A stretch of 62,560 nt of DNA from Gymnopus androsaceus JB14 (Eukaryota > Basidiomycota > Agaricomycetes > Agaricales > Omphalotaceae): NCBI GenBank assembly GCA_009733575.1, contig ML769752.1, positions 1 to 62,560 on the forward strand, in the 5' to 3' direction. A model generated the notes under the pieces. That model was not told where the DNA came from. It saw only the letters and a list, made by a program, of their open reading frames with translations, and did no database searches. This document shows, piece by piece, positions 11,910-24,042 of this stretch. Numbering within the stretch: position 1 is the stretch's first letter; each line of letters begins with the position of its first letter. The translations under genes and the position numbers were made by a program.

Positions 11910-12560
11910 AAAATGTATGTGCTGTCTATATATAATGCTTTCGTTCCGCTTCTATTAGCCTATCTCTTATCCTCGAGATTCAGTGAATATCGTTCCAGCA
12001 ACTGTATTACTATTTTACGCGCCCCGTTCATTTAGCATGGTAAGTTCGGGTTTCCGTCATATATACTGTGTTCTGATGTTGATTTTGGATGGATCTAAAA
12101 GGCTCGGAGATTGCAGAGACCTGGTGTTTCATAGTATCACTCTTCTCGACAATTTTGTCGTGAAATTGATTATTTACATCGTAGTCGCCTCTTGCTACCC
12201 TGCAGCTCTTTGAATCAATCTTGAAAACGCAATGCACGGTATGAGTAAAGCATCATACACCTAGCTGTGTCCACAAGATGATACGACTTGGTATACCTCT
12301 ATATGATTACACTAGCAGCATATCCATATCTTTTAACGTCTGGAGTCAACTCAGCCTCAGCTAGTCGACTCGGGGAAGGTATGCAGTATGCCTCAGTGGT
12401 CAGTGAGTAATGAAGGAATGCTTTCACTTCGAGGAAACTTCCCTATTCACCTATTCAACAGGTGTTTCGCATCCAGTAGCCGGTCTTTGTTGAGACAGCC
12501 GCGACCGCCACTACTACCTCTATGAAGAACTGAGATTGACGACGTCGACCTGAAGCTCAG
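11910..12560. other. No gene recognised
   Basis: 3' flank of the bZIP gene, then AT-rich sequence without a supported exon chain. Confidence 0.5.
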
Positions 12561-12789
12561 CATTGGGAAGAGGTGTCAAATACCCTGCAGAGCCAAAGGG
12601 TCAAGATATCTCAGCCGGATGGTAGCCCATCTTTCAAAACTCGCTACGCCTTATCTTCTCCTCGTTCAGATGCATCACCGACAACTCCTTCTTCATATAC
12701 GCTTTATACAACGCTTATTCACATAGATCAGCACCTTCAAGACGTCCATCAAGACCGTATACACGTTCATCGGCTGATACAATGTAGAT

Positions 12790-13250
12790 TTCTACAGCGG
12801 ACTTGCTTGGGGGGTTTCCTCCTCGAACTCAGCGAGTTTCAACGGCTGGTTGGACCTATGTGTCCGCTAACTCGGAGGCGGTCTCAGACGTAAACAAGTT
12901 GAGACCAGGAGAAAGAATGATGGGTTTTTGGAATCTCAGTCGACGCTCATCGCCGATCTTTGGTCGCTCGTCCGTAGGGTCACAAGAAGGACATATATAT
13001 ATATACACCCGCAAGAGGTGATTCCGTACGGAGCTAGAGATTTGGCGCGTTCAGCAACGGAATCGAAGATGTCGCAGTATGCGAGAGTGAGTTTGGTGTC
13101 AGGAGGGATGTCGCGTACAGCATATCTGCGGAAAGAGATGCTGGAAGTGTTCCAGTGGTGGACAGTGTTTGGAGTGCAACTACGATGGGGGTTGGGATTA
13201 GGATATGAGATGGGGAAGGACCGAGCGGAGAAGGATGTATTCATCTGTGG
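12790..13250 (-). pseudogene. SET-domain protein relic
   Basis: The minus-strand frame from 13244 reads HRSCTPNTVHHWN, then FRRYAVRDIPPDTKLTLAYCDIF, then ERAKSLAPYGITSCGC. This is the C-terminal SET core (HSCxPN-like, here R for the usual first His) plus the first post-SET cysteines of SMYD-type lysine methyltransferases. The next post-SET part (PSCDPTDERPKIGDERR) lies in another frame, after a TA microsatellite at about 12994-13008. The frame then meets stops. No upstream SET-N exon is found. I read it as a decayed fragment, frameshifted at the microsatellite. Confidence 0.65.
12994..13008. repeat. (TA)n microsatellite in the SET relic
   Basis: ATATATATATATA run exactly between the two out-of-frame post-SET cysteine motifs; a slippage event here would explain the frame break. 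Confidence 0.7.
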
Positions 13251-14339
13251 TCATACGTGAAGTGTCTTTGCGTACATGCCTACGCAATCGTTTGCAATAT
13301 CTGAATGAGGAGTACGAACCCACTGGCCTAAGTACGATTTCGAGCAAGTACCTTTATCTCTCATATCCCTCATTTCCTCACATCCAATCCCATTGGTTTT
13401 GACACGACTAACAAAGGTTTAATCATAGTGAATAGAGCGCTAGACAGAGTAGCACACGTACCCAACAAGCGGCCTACTGCCTACTCCCATCGTGCTCATG
13501 ACGTGCCACAAACGCCTTTTGATTCTCTACCAGCGCCCTATCTTGTACGACTTGGCCAACTCATGCAAAGCAATTTGCCTCTGCTCTTCAACCGAATAAT
13601 CGGAGATATAAACGAACTTTGAGATCCGACACCGCTATTGGGAACAAACATCATCGGTCGTTCATCAAATATCAAGTCTCCAGCGCGTATAAGACGCGTC
13701 ACAAATACGCCTAGACCTTGTTTCCGTCAGCTTGGACTATACGGTAGGGCCTGGTGCCTCCTCTAGGAGCGAGAGGAATACAAGGAAACTAGTGTTGTTG
13801 TGGATTAGACGCTCGACATGCCATAGAGACGAAAGCTTCTGTGAAACCTCCGGGAACGTCTGCGAGATCGACACTAAGATTCACTGGGGGAACTGTGGTA
13901 TGTGCATCGAAAGCGTAATTCATGGTCTCGGAAGAAATTTCACGGATGAGTAGCCTTTGGGAAGACCTGCAACCGTGGCATTGAATTGAGGAAATCGTTG
14001 CATTGAGAATTCGAATTATTCAAGGCATACCAGACTCTGTAACCGGAGCATGGCTGGGTTCGAAAATGATGGGGTTAGCGGCGCGATTGGAAGGCGGTAA
14101 ATCATTGGGAACAGTTTTGTCAGTCTGCTTTTAGGCTTTAGAAGTGTTTTGGAAACAATTAGGAAACTGCGCTTCATGATGGTCAGGACAAAGAGAAAAG
14201 ACTTGGGGATTGGAGTGGCGTTTTGGGTTTTATATACGTGAGCTGAGTCTGAATAATTCGGGCAATCAGCGAAGTCCGAATTTGGGCAATCGCCGCTGAG
14301 AAGCTGTCGTATTGATAGCGCCTCATTGGCACATCTAGC
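13251..14339. other. No intact gene; possible decayed coding sequence
   Basis: Short minus-strand frames such as 13780-13925 (VNLSVDLADVPGGFTEAF) look protein-like but have no recognisable family or continuous exon chain. Confidence 0.4.
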
Positions 14340-14740
14340 ATGACCCGAATTCCCTCTGTGAGATCTTTTACAGTTTCTTCTTTGGTTTTTATCTCCGATT
14401 CGTGCATTGTTGAATCGGAATATGCAAATTCTGGCTCTCCAGCGCTAGCCTCATTCGTCCAGACGTTTCGAGACGAGTCGGAGATGATCTCATCACAGGA
14501 TTCAGCAATTTATCTCAAAGGATCCAGTTCTGAACGTCCAACCGTGTTTTTATCGCTGGGAGCGTCACACTAGTTGGATCTTACACTTTCCAGTGGTCAA
14601 CTCACCCGATAACGGCCACGAGATTGCGATAACAGACAAGTGTCGAAGTAATGCCAGAATTCGCTTCGCTGCTCCGCGTATTATCGTGTATTAGCGCATA
14701 CAGATAGAGTTGGTCAATCTTAGCTTGAAGCTGGGATAAG
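14340..14740 (+). pseudogene. Internally deleted relic of a GH20 hexosaminidase
   Basis: The plus strand reads IPSVRSFTVSS, then VESEYANSGSPALASFVQTF, then PTVFLSLGAS. These match the N-terminal region of the intact GH20 gene at 18643-20821 (IPSVKFFTVSS, VDSEYADSGSPTLSSFAQTF, PTVFLTLGAS). After LTLSSGQLT and IAITDK it jumps to RFAAPRIIV and ELVNLSLKLG with a stop at 14738-14740; the last matches the extreme C-terminus of the intact enzyme (ELVNVSLKLG). The whole catalytic domain is missing and there are in-frame stops. It is a duplicate reduced to its two ends. Confidence 0.85.
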
Positions 14741-15692
14741 GCGACTTTGTAATACTTGATTGTGATTCTGATATCGCTCAGGAGTCAGAGCCTAGATGGA
14801 AAGTGTCCGTCAAGTCCTACTCTCGTCCGACGGAGTAATGCGCGCACTCCGACATAAATCATTCTATAATCTTCATTATTCAAGGGCTGCCGAGGACAGC
14901 AACGTTTGGAATTATTATGGGAGAATTAACTAAACCACTGAAATTTTTGAAAATCGATCGCATCACAAGGATAAAACCGTTTATTGGGGAGAGGCGGCGT
15001 ATCGCCTCGTTTTCCCGTTTTCCTATCTATGACACGCGACCTGACTCGTTTGGACGCGTTTGCATCATTGCTTTCCAAGTTTAAACATACTGTATATCGG
15101 ATTATATGTGGTTCATTCAGAAGTAATTCGTTTAGTCCATATAGAGCATAGTTAGTGCGCAGGATAGACCGATAAGGAGATTTCGAACGCTCCCAAAGCT
15201 CCATATGTGATGTCCGACGGTTGTTGAAGAAGTGAACCACCTGCGCGTGACCGTGCACGAGCGCTTATATCTTCTTGCTTCCTTCCACACTTGCCACACA
15301 CCGTCAACATGAAGCTCGAGGGAAATTTCCGTTCCTCCAATCGACATCGGTTTATCTCCGAATGTATGTACTTACCCAAAGCCGAATCCTAAATGTATGT
15401 CCATCTATGGGAACAATTTCTCGGCCAGGAGCAACAAACCTTGAAACTACAAACTCCACTCGTACAGATCCAATTTTATCCAGAGCATGTATTATATCCA
15501 AATTTAGCACGCCGCGTTTAGATCCTCTCCCTGCCGATCGCGGCGACATACATTTTTTCTTATCTTTTTCCCCAGGATCAATATTCACATTGTAGGCCTT
15601 TATACACCGGATCGCTTCTGTACACACGATGCACACGACCCACTCAAACTTTCCCTGCTCTCCTCCCATAGAGGTCTTTCGAGCTGAAGGTC
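14741..15692. other. No gene recognised; promoter of the GH5 gene at the right end
   Basis: No supported exon chain. The 5' leader of the GH5 gene is expected in the last 100-200 bases. Confidence 0.5.
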
Positions 15693-18252
15693 ATGGCCAT
15701 CCCCGCATCCTCCCCACCATCAACAAATGCCTCATTTTCTGGCAAAGTCCCCGCAGCGTCTCCACATGAGGACTCGGAGGCCCCCGCTCGTTCGCATTCG
15801 TCATTTTGGACACGCAAGAGGATTATTATAGTTGCGGGAATCCTGCTAATCATCGTCGTCATTCTCGCGGTCGTACTCCCTGTAATTTTTCTAGTCGTGA
15901 AGCCCCATGAGACGAGCAGCACTGGGTCGAGGTCGGGGTCGGGTGGAAGTAACCCATCCTCTCCAACAGGTGCCACGGTACGTCTTGTAATAAATTGCGC
16001 TTGACATGCAGTAACACGAATTTCTCTTTGGGCAGACTGGAGGCGATGGGTCGACGGTTATCACGGAGAATGGCACACAGTTTCTCTATAACAACTCGTT
16101 TGGAGGATATTGTGAGGAGTGCTATCGCTTCATATCTGTTATCATTCTAACCTATTTTCCGCAATCGTGCGTAGGGGTTCAAGATCCCTCCGACCCATTC
16201 AATAACGACGCCCGACCAAACTCCTGGACGCCTCCGTTAAACACCTCTTGGACATGGGGTACCGATAAGATAAACGGTGTGAACCTGGGGGGATGGCTGG
16301 TAATCGAGCCCTTTATCACTCCCCAATTCTTCCAACAGTATCCCACTGCGGTGGATGAATACACGCTCAGTGAGGCCATGCGTGCTGATACAGAGAATGG
16401 AGGGATTGGGCAGTTGGAGGAGCATTATGAAACTTTCATCGTGAGTGGATCGATTACTCAATGGGGAAAAGTCGTAAGCGATGTGCGTTACAGAGTGAGC
16501 AGGATATAGCAGAAATAGCAGGTAAGAGCCTTTGAGACTACGTATCGTTCGAGGATTGATTCATTGACGCTACAGGTGCTGGTCTAAATTTCATTCGTGT
16601 CCCTCTCCCTTTCTGGGCTATCGAAACATGGGACACTGAGCCATATCTGGAACGGACCTCTTGGACGTACGTATAATCTCTTTCCCTTCGGTCAATGAAC
16701 TTTTTGCACTGGGTACTAACCCGCGCATGGCAGCTACTTCCTCAAAGTCCTCGAATGGGCTCGAAAGTATGGACTGAGAGTTTGCTTGGATTTACACGCT
16801 CTACCAGGTTCTCAGAATGGATATAATCATTCTGGAAGGTGCGCCGAATGCCACCTGCCTTTCCATTGGGCTAATTCATACTAGATTAGCCCCCGTCAAC
16901 TTCCTCGCAGGAAACATGGGTCTCGCCAATGCCCAACGATCAATCTACTACATCCGAGTCCTGACGGAATTTATTTCGCAGCCTCAATATGTCAATCTCA
17001 TACCTATATTTGGAATTGTTAATGAACCCCTGGTTGGTGTTATTGGCGTCGATACTATCACCAGTTTTTATTTGGAGACCTATACTATGATGCGGAATAT
17101 TACCGGGCTTGGGACTGATCATGGGCCGGTAAGGATACCAGTAATTCGCTCTTGGATTTACTAGCTGACGATCATCTCCTTATAGTTTATCGCTATTCAT
17201 GATGGCTTTGAGCCAGCGAGTACATGGTACACGTTGCTGCGAGGGGCAGACAGACTTATGCTGGATGATGTGGGTTCGCGCTTCTCTGTCGTGTCGACAC
17301 CATCTGACGACAGTTACGTATATTTAGCACCCATACTTGGCTTTCGGAGGAGAAAATCTGGCGCCTATAGCAGCTACTGGCCCTCAAGGTCAACCTGGAG
17401 GTACATGGCCCGCAGAAGCATGCAATGCCTGGGCTCTCGCTACAAACACCAGGCAAATATCTATTCGTTCCTCCCGATCCATTCCGACCTTGTTAACCCA
17501 CTCCACAGCCAACAAAACTTTGGCGTCACCTTTGCCGGTGAATGGTCCACCGCACCCAACGACTGCGGGCTTTTCTTGCAAGGCGTCGGTGCTGGTTCTA
17601 CAAACCCCCAATGCCCCACATATGTAGACTGGCAAAACTTCAACTCTTCAATGAAGGAGGGTATCATGAACTTTGCTCTAGCTTCTCAAGACGCTCTCCA
17701 AGACTGGTTCTTCTGGACATGGTATGATATACCTGTGTTTCCATTTTTTTGATTCTAAATATTGAACGCAGGAAAATCCACGAAGCTCAAAATGGGACAA
17801 TAGGTTCCCCGCTTTGGTCATATCAACTTGGATTAAGGAATGGCTGGATTCCACAGGATCCAAGAACATCTACGGGTAAATGCGAGTCGCTGGGGACCCC
17901 GCAGAATCTGTTTAACCTGACGTTCTTACCTTGGGAAACCGGGACACCATCTTCCATTCCGGCTTCATCAACGTCGAGTTTCCCTTGGCCGCCAAGTACG
18001 ATTTCGGGCGATGTTGTTCCCAATAGCCTCTTGCCGACGTATACGAATACAGCACCGATCATAACGATGCCTCCAGGCACGTTCAGTGGGGCTCCCAGCT
18101 CTGTTACTTCTAGCGTGGATGGTTGGTTTGATAAAAGTGATACGACGGGTGGTGTCACGGCTATTGTGGGATGTACATATCCTGACGAGTATAATGGGAT
18201 TTTTTCTGTGACTCCGACTGTTCCTTGTACTGGGCCTACCGCAACGGCTTAG
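15693..18252 (+). CDS. Membrane-anchored GH5 exo-beta-1,3-glucanase (GH5_9-like)
   Basis: Glucan 1,3-beta-glucosidase acting on cell-wall beta-glucan, anchored as a type II membrane protein. Eleven exons were derived by phase: 15693-15977, 16036-16111, 16175-16440, 16494-16521, 16576-16666, 16734-16838, 16885-17128, 17186-17269, 17328-17452, 17509-17721, 17772-18252. They sum to 665 codons plus stop. Residues about 34-66 are a basic flank (TRKRI) and a long hydrophobic helix. The GH5 core follows: [42 protein letters not shown] (acid/base Glu) and AGEW (nucleophile Glu). A Pro/Ser/Thr-rich tail ends the protein. The ninth intron (17453-17508) begins with GC, not GT. Tail-to-tail with a GH20 gene. 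Confidence 0.93.
17453..17508 (+). other. GC-AG intron in the GH5 gene
   Basis: The donor is AG|GCAAAT and the acceptor CCACAG. Removing these 56 bases joins ATNT to [13 protein letters not shown] in frame, placing the nucleophile region correctly. No GT donor nearby gives the right phase. Confidence 0.8.
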
Positions 18253-18642
18253 TGTACAGCAGCATCCTAGGGCAACTAGAAGACTTTACGCCTAGTTAAC
18301 GATAGACATTTTTGGACGCGTGCTGGTAATAAACGATATAGTATTTACTATAGTACTATTTTTCGACATGACATTTTAGACTAGCTATCGCTACATACTA
18401 TGTACACTAGTACACGAATCGTAACATAACGGGTTCGGATTGGGCGGGCACCGCTGCTCTTGCCATCGCCCATCTCTGGCATCTGCATATGCATTGTGCG
18501 GTGACTTACAAGTCATAGTGTACTTATAGCGCGCCGACCCGCTTTTGACTTTCCCTCCTTCAAACATTTCTGATTGGACACCGCCCGAACGGCATTCCAC
18601 CTATTCCTACAATACAAATACATAACACAAATCCGAATCGAC
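18253..18642. terminator. Convergent 3' intergenic region of GH5 and GH20 genes
   Basis: AT-rich gap between two converging stop codons, with repeated TAGTA/ACTAT motifs near 18340-18360. Poly(A) sites of both genes should lie here. Confidence 0.5.
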
Positions 18643-20821
18643 TCATCCCAGCTTCAAGCTAACATTGACCAACTCTCCCGCAAACCCATCCGCACCAATG
18701 ATATACGACGGAGCAGCAAACGACATATTCACCAGCTTCATATACTCGCCCCATATATCCAAATTCGACATCCAAAATAACTTTTCCGATGACCCGTTCA
18801 ACAGAGCGTAAGTGTGATTCAGCGTCGCGTGAATCTCTACGGACGTGAAGGTATCTGAAACGAGGTCGACGCCGAGATCGTATCGGATTTTGGTAGACGG
18901 GTCTTCAAAGGTCATCGACTCTAGGTAGAAGATGGAGTCTAACCCGGTGAATAATGGGACGGCAGGAGAAGAGGAATTTCCGTTAGAAGGAGGTTTTACG
19001 CTAAACGAAAACGTATATGGTGGTCCAACGGATTCGAAAGAGGTTTGGAGAGGGAAAGTCGAGACCGTGTCATAGTGGAATACTTGCGCAGACGGCGGCA
19101 GTCCAGTTGCACGATTCAGGTTTTGCCCTGGAGCAGCGGCGTTGAGAATCGGAAAAAGACGCTCAAACTCGTCCTGTGCGAGGCCTGTATCTCGAACATC
19201 AGACCCTGCCCATGTTTTCTCCCCAAACATGGCGAGACTTTTGGCGAGTTGGTAATAAATTTCGAGCGGCGTCGTAGCGTTGTTTCCCCAGTCATTCCAC
19301 ATGGCCATTATAGACCCTCTGAGAAGTGGATTATCGATCGAGGTGTTGTTGGTTGGGTCGGTGGCAGAAAATATGTTTGGTGCCCATCCTTTGCCGTCTG
19401 GTGCGCCGCTCCATAGAAGATCCGCATTGAGCTCCCAAGGAAACTGGTCTTGGTCAGATGTCTTTCCGTCTAGATAGAGAAAGACCTGGTCTGAATTGAT
19501 GACGCTATATCCCTGGTCCATGAGCTGGACGGGAATCGAGCCACCAGGGAACCACCAATGCTGGATAGTAACATTAGTGGATATCGATTCTGTAGTGCTC
19601 GGTTCGAGGGTACCCCAGATACGAATAGACTTGCCACTCGTACCCGAAATATACCCATCCATATCATTGACGAACGTGATATAATCATCTGCGAGAGATT
19701 CGTCGTATTCGTCTGCTCCAATAGATACCTCGGAGGAGGTGAACCATGGCAGCAACGCATCCCAGATGGACTTGATAGTGGGGATGGTTTCGGGATAAGT
19801 GATATTCAAGAGATCGGGGGTACCGTTAATCATAAGCTCTGGTTTCCACTTGGTTATGGCCAGGGAATGGGCGGGTGTATCGATTTCAGGTATTATCGTG
19901 ATACCGTGGTTGGAGCAGGTCGTCTGAAGGGCTGTAAACTCATCCTGGGTCCAACTCTCATTTAACTCGGGGACAAGGCCAAAGATTGGCGAATCGGATG
20001 GAGGTTGGAAGCGGAAGCCAGTATACAGATCGCGCCAATCTACTCCGTAGAGGAAAGATGGGTCATAGATATAGTCAGACGCATGCATATGAAACTCTTG
20101 AATCTTGAAAAAAGATGCGTAGATGCAGAGATCGGCTGTTGTAACGACATTAGTTCGTACATCTACTCTATAGGAGAAAGTATCACGCACCGAGGAACGA
20201 CGTCTCAAACCAGTGGCGCCCTACGTCAAGCATGAACCCTCGGACTTCCCAGCCGGGACTATCTGTTCCTTCGCCAGTGGGAATAGTAGCAGGATTACTT
20301 CCATTCGTAATTGAAAGCACAACCTGCTGCAAAAATGTTCTAGTTCCTGAAATTTTCGCCCAGTCAGTCAGAAACAAGCAGCAGATAATACCAAGTAGAT
20401 TCTTACCCCACCAAGCACCAATTGTCTCGACACCTTTGATAGTATACAGTTTATCTGTTATCACAAACTCGTAGCCTTCTCCGGTGAGTTGGCCATTGAA
20501 AAGCGTAAGATTCGACGAATCTGAGGCTCCCAGTGTCAAAAACACAGTCGGAATTTCAGAACTAGAAGTTTCCGACCCTGTTTGAACTGAAGATATATTA
20601 CTGAATCCTGTGACGGATATAATGTCGTCTCGGAACGTCTGGGCGAATGAGGATAGCGTTGGAGAGCCAGAATCCGCATATTCCGAGTCAACAATGATCT
20701 GGATGCTCGAATCGACGATAAAAAAGGAAGAAGAAACCGTGAAAAATTTCACAGATGGAATTTGGGCTGAAATTTGTCGTGCAGCGAGGACCAGCAGCAG
20801 GCTAAGGTTGCGCCAATGCAT
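18643..20821 (-). CDS. GH20 beta-N-acetylhexosaminidase, secreted
   Basis: Removes terminal GlcNAc/GalNAc from chitin oligomers or glycans outside the cell. Three exons: 20407-20821, 20191-20346 and 18643-20135, giving 687 aa; introns of 60 and 55 bp are in phase. A signal peptide is present (LSLLLVLAARQISA). The N-terminal GH20b-like domain spans about residues 20-160, then GWEVRGFMLDVGRHW opens the catalytic barrel. IQEFHMHASD, PEIDTPAHSLA, the catalytic Asp-Glu pair in SIGADEYD, and SIMAMWNDWG are all present. Many N-glycosylation sites occur in the C-terminal part. The gene looks intact. Its truncated copy lies at 14340-14740 in opposite orientation. Confidence 0.95.
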
Positions 20822-20990
20822 CTCGAGGAGAAGGTGGCATGAGCTCCATTCTGATAAGCCTGACGTTGTATATATGAAAGATTATCTATGGTGGATGTAT
20901 CAGAAGACTTCCAAGTTCCGACCATGAGGGGAAAAGAAAGAAGTTTATTCGTTATCATTGCGCGCTTAAGTTTATGGACCAAACAAATTT

Positions 20991-22640
20991 GTGATAACTT
21001 GCCAAATCTGCTTCGATATTGACAACAGTCAAAATACTACTACAGGAGAGCAATGTCTTTTAGACTATGGCACCAACACGAGCGGTCTCTCGAGGTATTT
21101 TGCCTGTTACACCACCGAGGGGTGTCTACAGGGTAACATCCCTTCTTACTTTGTTTTTACTGGACTATCTTTGCACGTTAAACTCACACCTTCCTTCCGA
21201 TACTGCGCGCCATTCTTAGATCGATGTACGGTCACAAAAAGACGTTCAAGCAGCGTTCAAGTTTTCAAATCTCCTCCGTGTACCGCTGGTGATTAGAAAT
21301 ACAGGGGTTCGTTCATGAACGTTGCTGTCTCGCTCTCAACTGACTAGAAAACCAGCATGACTATAAAGGCCGCAGTAGTGTTCCCCGCTCTCTCGCGCTC
21401 TGGGTAGGTCTGTAGCGAACATCTGGTGACGCGGCATGAATTTCACTGTAAATTGAACACACTGACAGACGCACAATATGAAAGATGCGAGCCCAACCCA
21501 GTGCCTGTTTTGCTTATGCCATTTTAACATTTCTTTTCGTACACCAACCAGAATTTGTTCCCGAAGGATGTTCGGTGAGCGCTGTTGTAACTCCCAGAGT
21601 TGGTATAGCTATTCTCTATGTGATTATCGCGATTCTACGTTTTCTACATTGCAGGCTGGTGTGCAGTATCAAGACGCATATGCTTTCGCCGACAGCCATA
21701 ACATTACTTTAATGGGAGGTGAGGTTCATTCGATACTTCCCAGTTAAAGGCCTATTCAAATTTTTTGACGATAAGAATGTAGGCTTATTGGTGGTTGGCT
21801 TCAGGTGACTAGTACAAATTTCGCTGGTCTATATATCCATTTACACACTTTTCGAACGGGAGGCAGAGTCCGGACATAGTATGTTGTCCAACACCATGGG
21901 TCTAGGCAAGTAACTCAGCCTAAGAACTGCATTTTCGCTGTCCGAGCAGTTAAACCATCTTTTCTTACAGGTGTCGACGGGTAGCAAGCCCAATCTAAAA
22001 AATACCAATTCTGGACTTTCTTTGAGCTTTAGCCTACAGTTGCAGTTCAAAGTCGTAAGTCCCGACGTATAGAATCACCAATGAGTGTCAAAATCAGGAT
22101 TTGTTTTTTGCTTTGCGAGGAGGTACGATCGAGCCCAATTCATTCAACTGTTCGATTTTTGATAAGTAGCGTCTACAGGTAGAGGAACCTTTGGAGTGGT
22201 AATGGAGAGTACAGTCCTCACATTTCCTCAATTAACTCTCCAAGTTGTCCTGGTGTCGTTCTCATCCACGAATGGTACTGCTCTAACGTGTGGGCTATTG
22301 GTCACAGTGGTTACCAATGGCATACAAAGGGCGGAACAAGGCTGGGGCGGAGTCGCTACCTCGAATGTCGCCCTTAATATCAACCCCAAGATGGAAGTTA
22401 TTGAAGCTGTCGAATCTATGAGTTCCTTAATTGAGTCGGGGGAAAAGTTGAAGGGGCTAGTTTGAAGTTGGACAAATTTTTTTCGATCGGTTTGTCGCCA
22501 GATACACTGCAGTGAGTGTTACGAAGGCCTTGGTTTGACTATGTCAAATACCCAAATACTTACCGCATCGGCGCATCCTCGCTTGTCAGATGACTGGAGT
22601 CAGTATGGCTATCGCGACCCATCCAAAAGGATGATTCATG
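20991..22640 (+). pseudogene. FAD-linked oxidase (BBE-like), decayed copy 1
   Basis: Fragments in order along the plus strand: GEQCLLDYGTNTS and CLQGNIPSYF (N-terminal region), HDYKGRSSVPRSLALW (equivalent to NTGHDYLGRS in active enzymes), FVPEGCS, then, after an intron-like gap ending at 21655, AGVQYQDAYAFADSHNITL (FAD-binding fold), VVMESTVLTFPQLTLQVV and GWGGVATSNVAL. At about 22590-22630 GVSMAIA-like sequence follows. The frames are interrupted by several stops and shifts and the C-terminal BBE region is not found. Fragments identify a fungal secreted FAD-dependent oxidoreductase (PCMH family). A paralogous copy lies at 33150-35300. Confidence 0.8.
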
Positions 22641-24042
22641 AATCAATTGCATGCTCACCAACGTTCACCGAGATGCTCAGCCTGAGCAAAGCAAGTTCAG
22701 ATGTCGAAGTCAGCTTGTCAGCTCCATGTATACTAGTTTACAATACGAAAAAATATGTAAAATTCGCTAAACTCTTCAGGCTTAGATCTTACTTCGTTAA
22801 GGCCTGTCAAATATTCGGTGTCGACAAGAAAAAGAATAGTATTATCCAGTCTGATCCTTGCCAGACTTGGAAGTATTGAAGTAGCCCGGACCTTGAATTC
22901 CGACCTGGAGGCTCCGATACATCTTTCACAGTCATTCATAGACTAAAAAATTGCATGAGTGGGTGCCTTGAGGAGGTATTGATATATTCATGAAGAGCTC
23001 CCCCATCTAAACATAAACAGTGCTTTGGAGAGCTAACATTCCGGATGAATGTATGTGTTTGACAAATTGATGTAGATCCCCCCTTGACTCTTCTACACAT
23101 ACAATACTTCCAGTGACTAAGAGAGACGAGGATTCGCCGAGGAAGGGGCGAGCTCCAAGGTAGGACTAGTGTACTCCTATCAAAAATTAATCTTGAATCT
23201 GTAATTTCTCTAATTTTACACTCTGTACTAGTAGCGTCACTGTACAACGCTACTACGAGGCAATCCAATAGAATTCAATGCAATGGAGTATCAGTACCCC
23301 TTACGATGACTCAGTCAGCTTTTCATGCCCGCTCCAGGCCGTACGATCTCCCTGTAGAGAGTTGTCCATCAATGATAAAGCTTCTTCAATTTGACATGAT
23401 TCTGTCAAAGCTTCTACGCGCCAACGTTGGCCATGATTCTGATTTTGGCAGAAAATGTGGAGCGGAGTATCGGAAATATTTGGTGGAAGAGTATGTTGAG
23501 TCTACCGTGTCAGATCCAAGCATAATTGTACAGACTGTCATCAGACTGGATCTTTTGTTCCAAATTGAAATTTTCAAGTACTTGCCATGGTTGAAATTGG
23601 CTAGTACGTTTGGTTTGTGGATGAAACGTCCCTGTGCAGGGGAAGTAATCTATCATGTCGACCGTCCGTGGCGTGAAAATTCTGGGACCTCATAAAACCT
23701 TGGTGAGGGCAAGTCGGCAAAATGACGAGCTGCTAATGTGCTAGTCTGACTGGCAAAAATTGAATGCAAATTGAATGCGGCTATTTCTCTCTTTCTGCGA
23801 TAGTAACTGTTCCTCCGAGCTAACGTCAAAGGGCTCATTGACTGTTCCAACTTCCTACTACCTCTGGTTGAGGCCAATAGGTTCCTGGGCAGGTACCTTT
23901 TCATTTGGCTTCCATAATTGGTAGTACACCTGATTCCTGACAGCACTAGTACTAACATGAGCCATGAGTATAAATACTGGCCTTCACCACTCTATATGCA
24001 TAGCTAGCAGCCATTCGCATCTACTCAGCAAACACAGCCAAG
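22641..24042. other. No gene recognised
   Basis: A 129-codon open frame at 23306-23695 on the plus strand has no recognisable domain. The rest shows no exon chain. The promoter of the small secreted protein gene lies at the right end. Confidence 0.4.

Noticed and set aside
14045..14062. GGTTCGAAAA tRNA-like box
   Set aside because: No matching acceptor stem or A box within 90 bases.
23306..23695. 129-codon open frame on the plus strand
   Set aside because: No recognisable domain, no signal peptide and no supporting exon chain; may be chance or relic.
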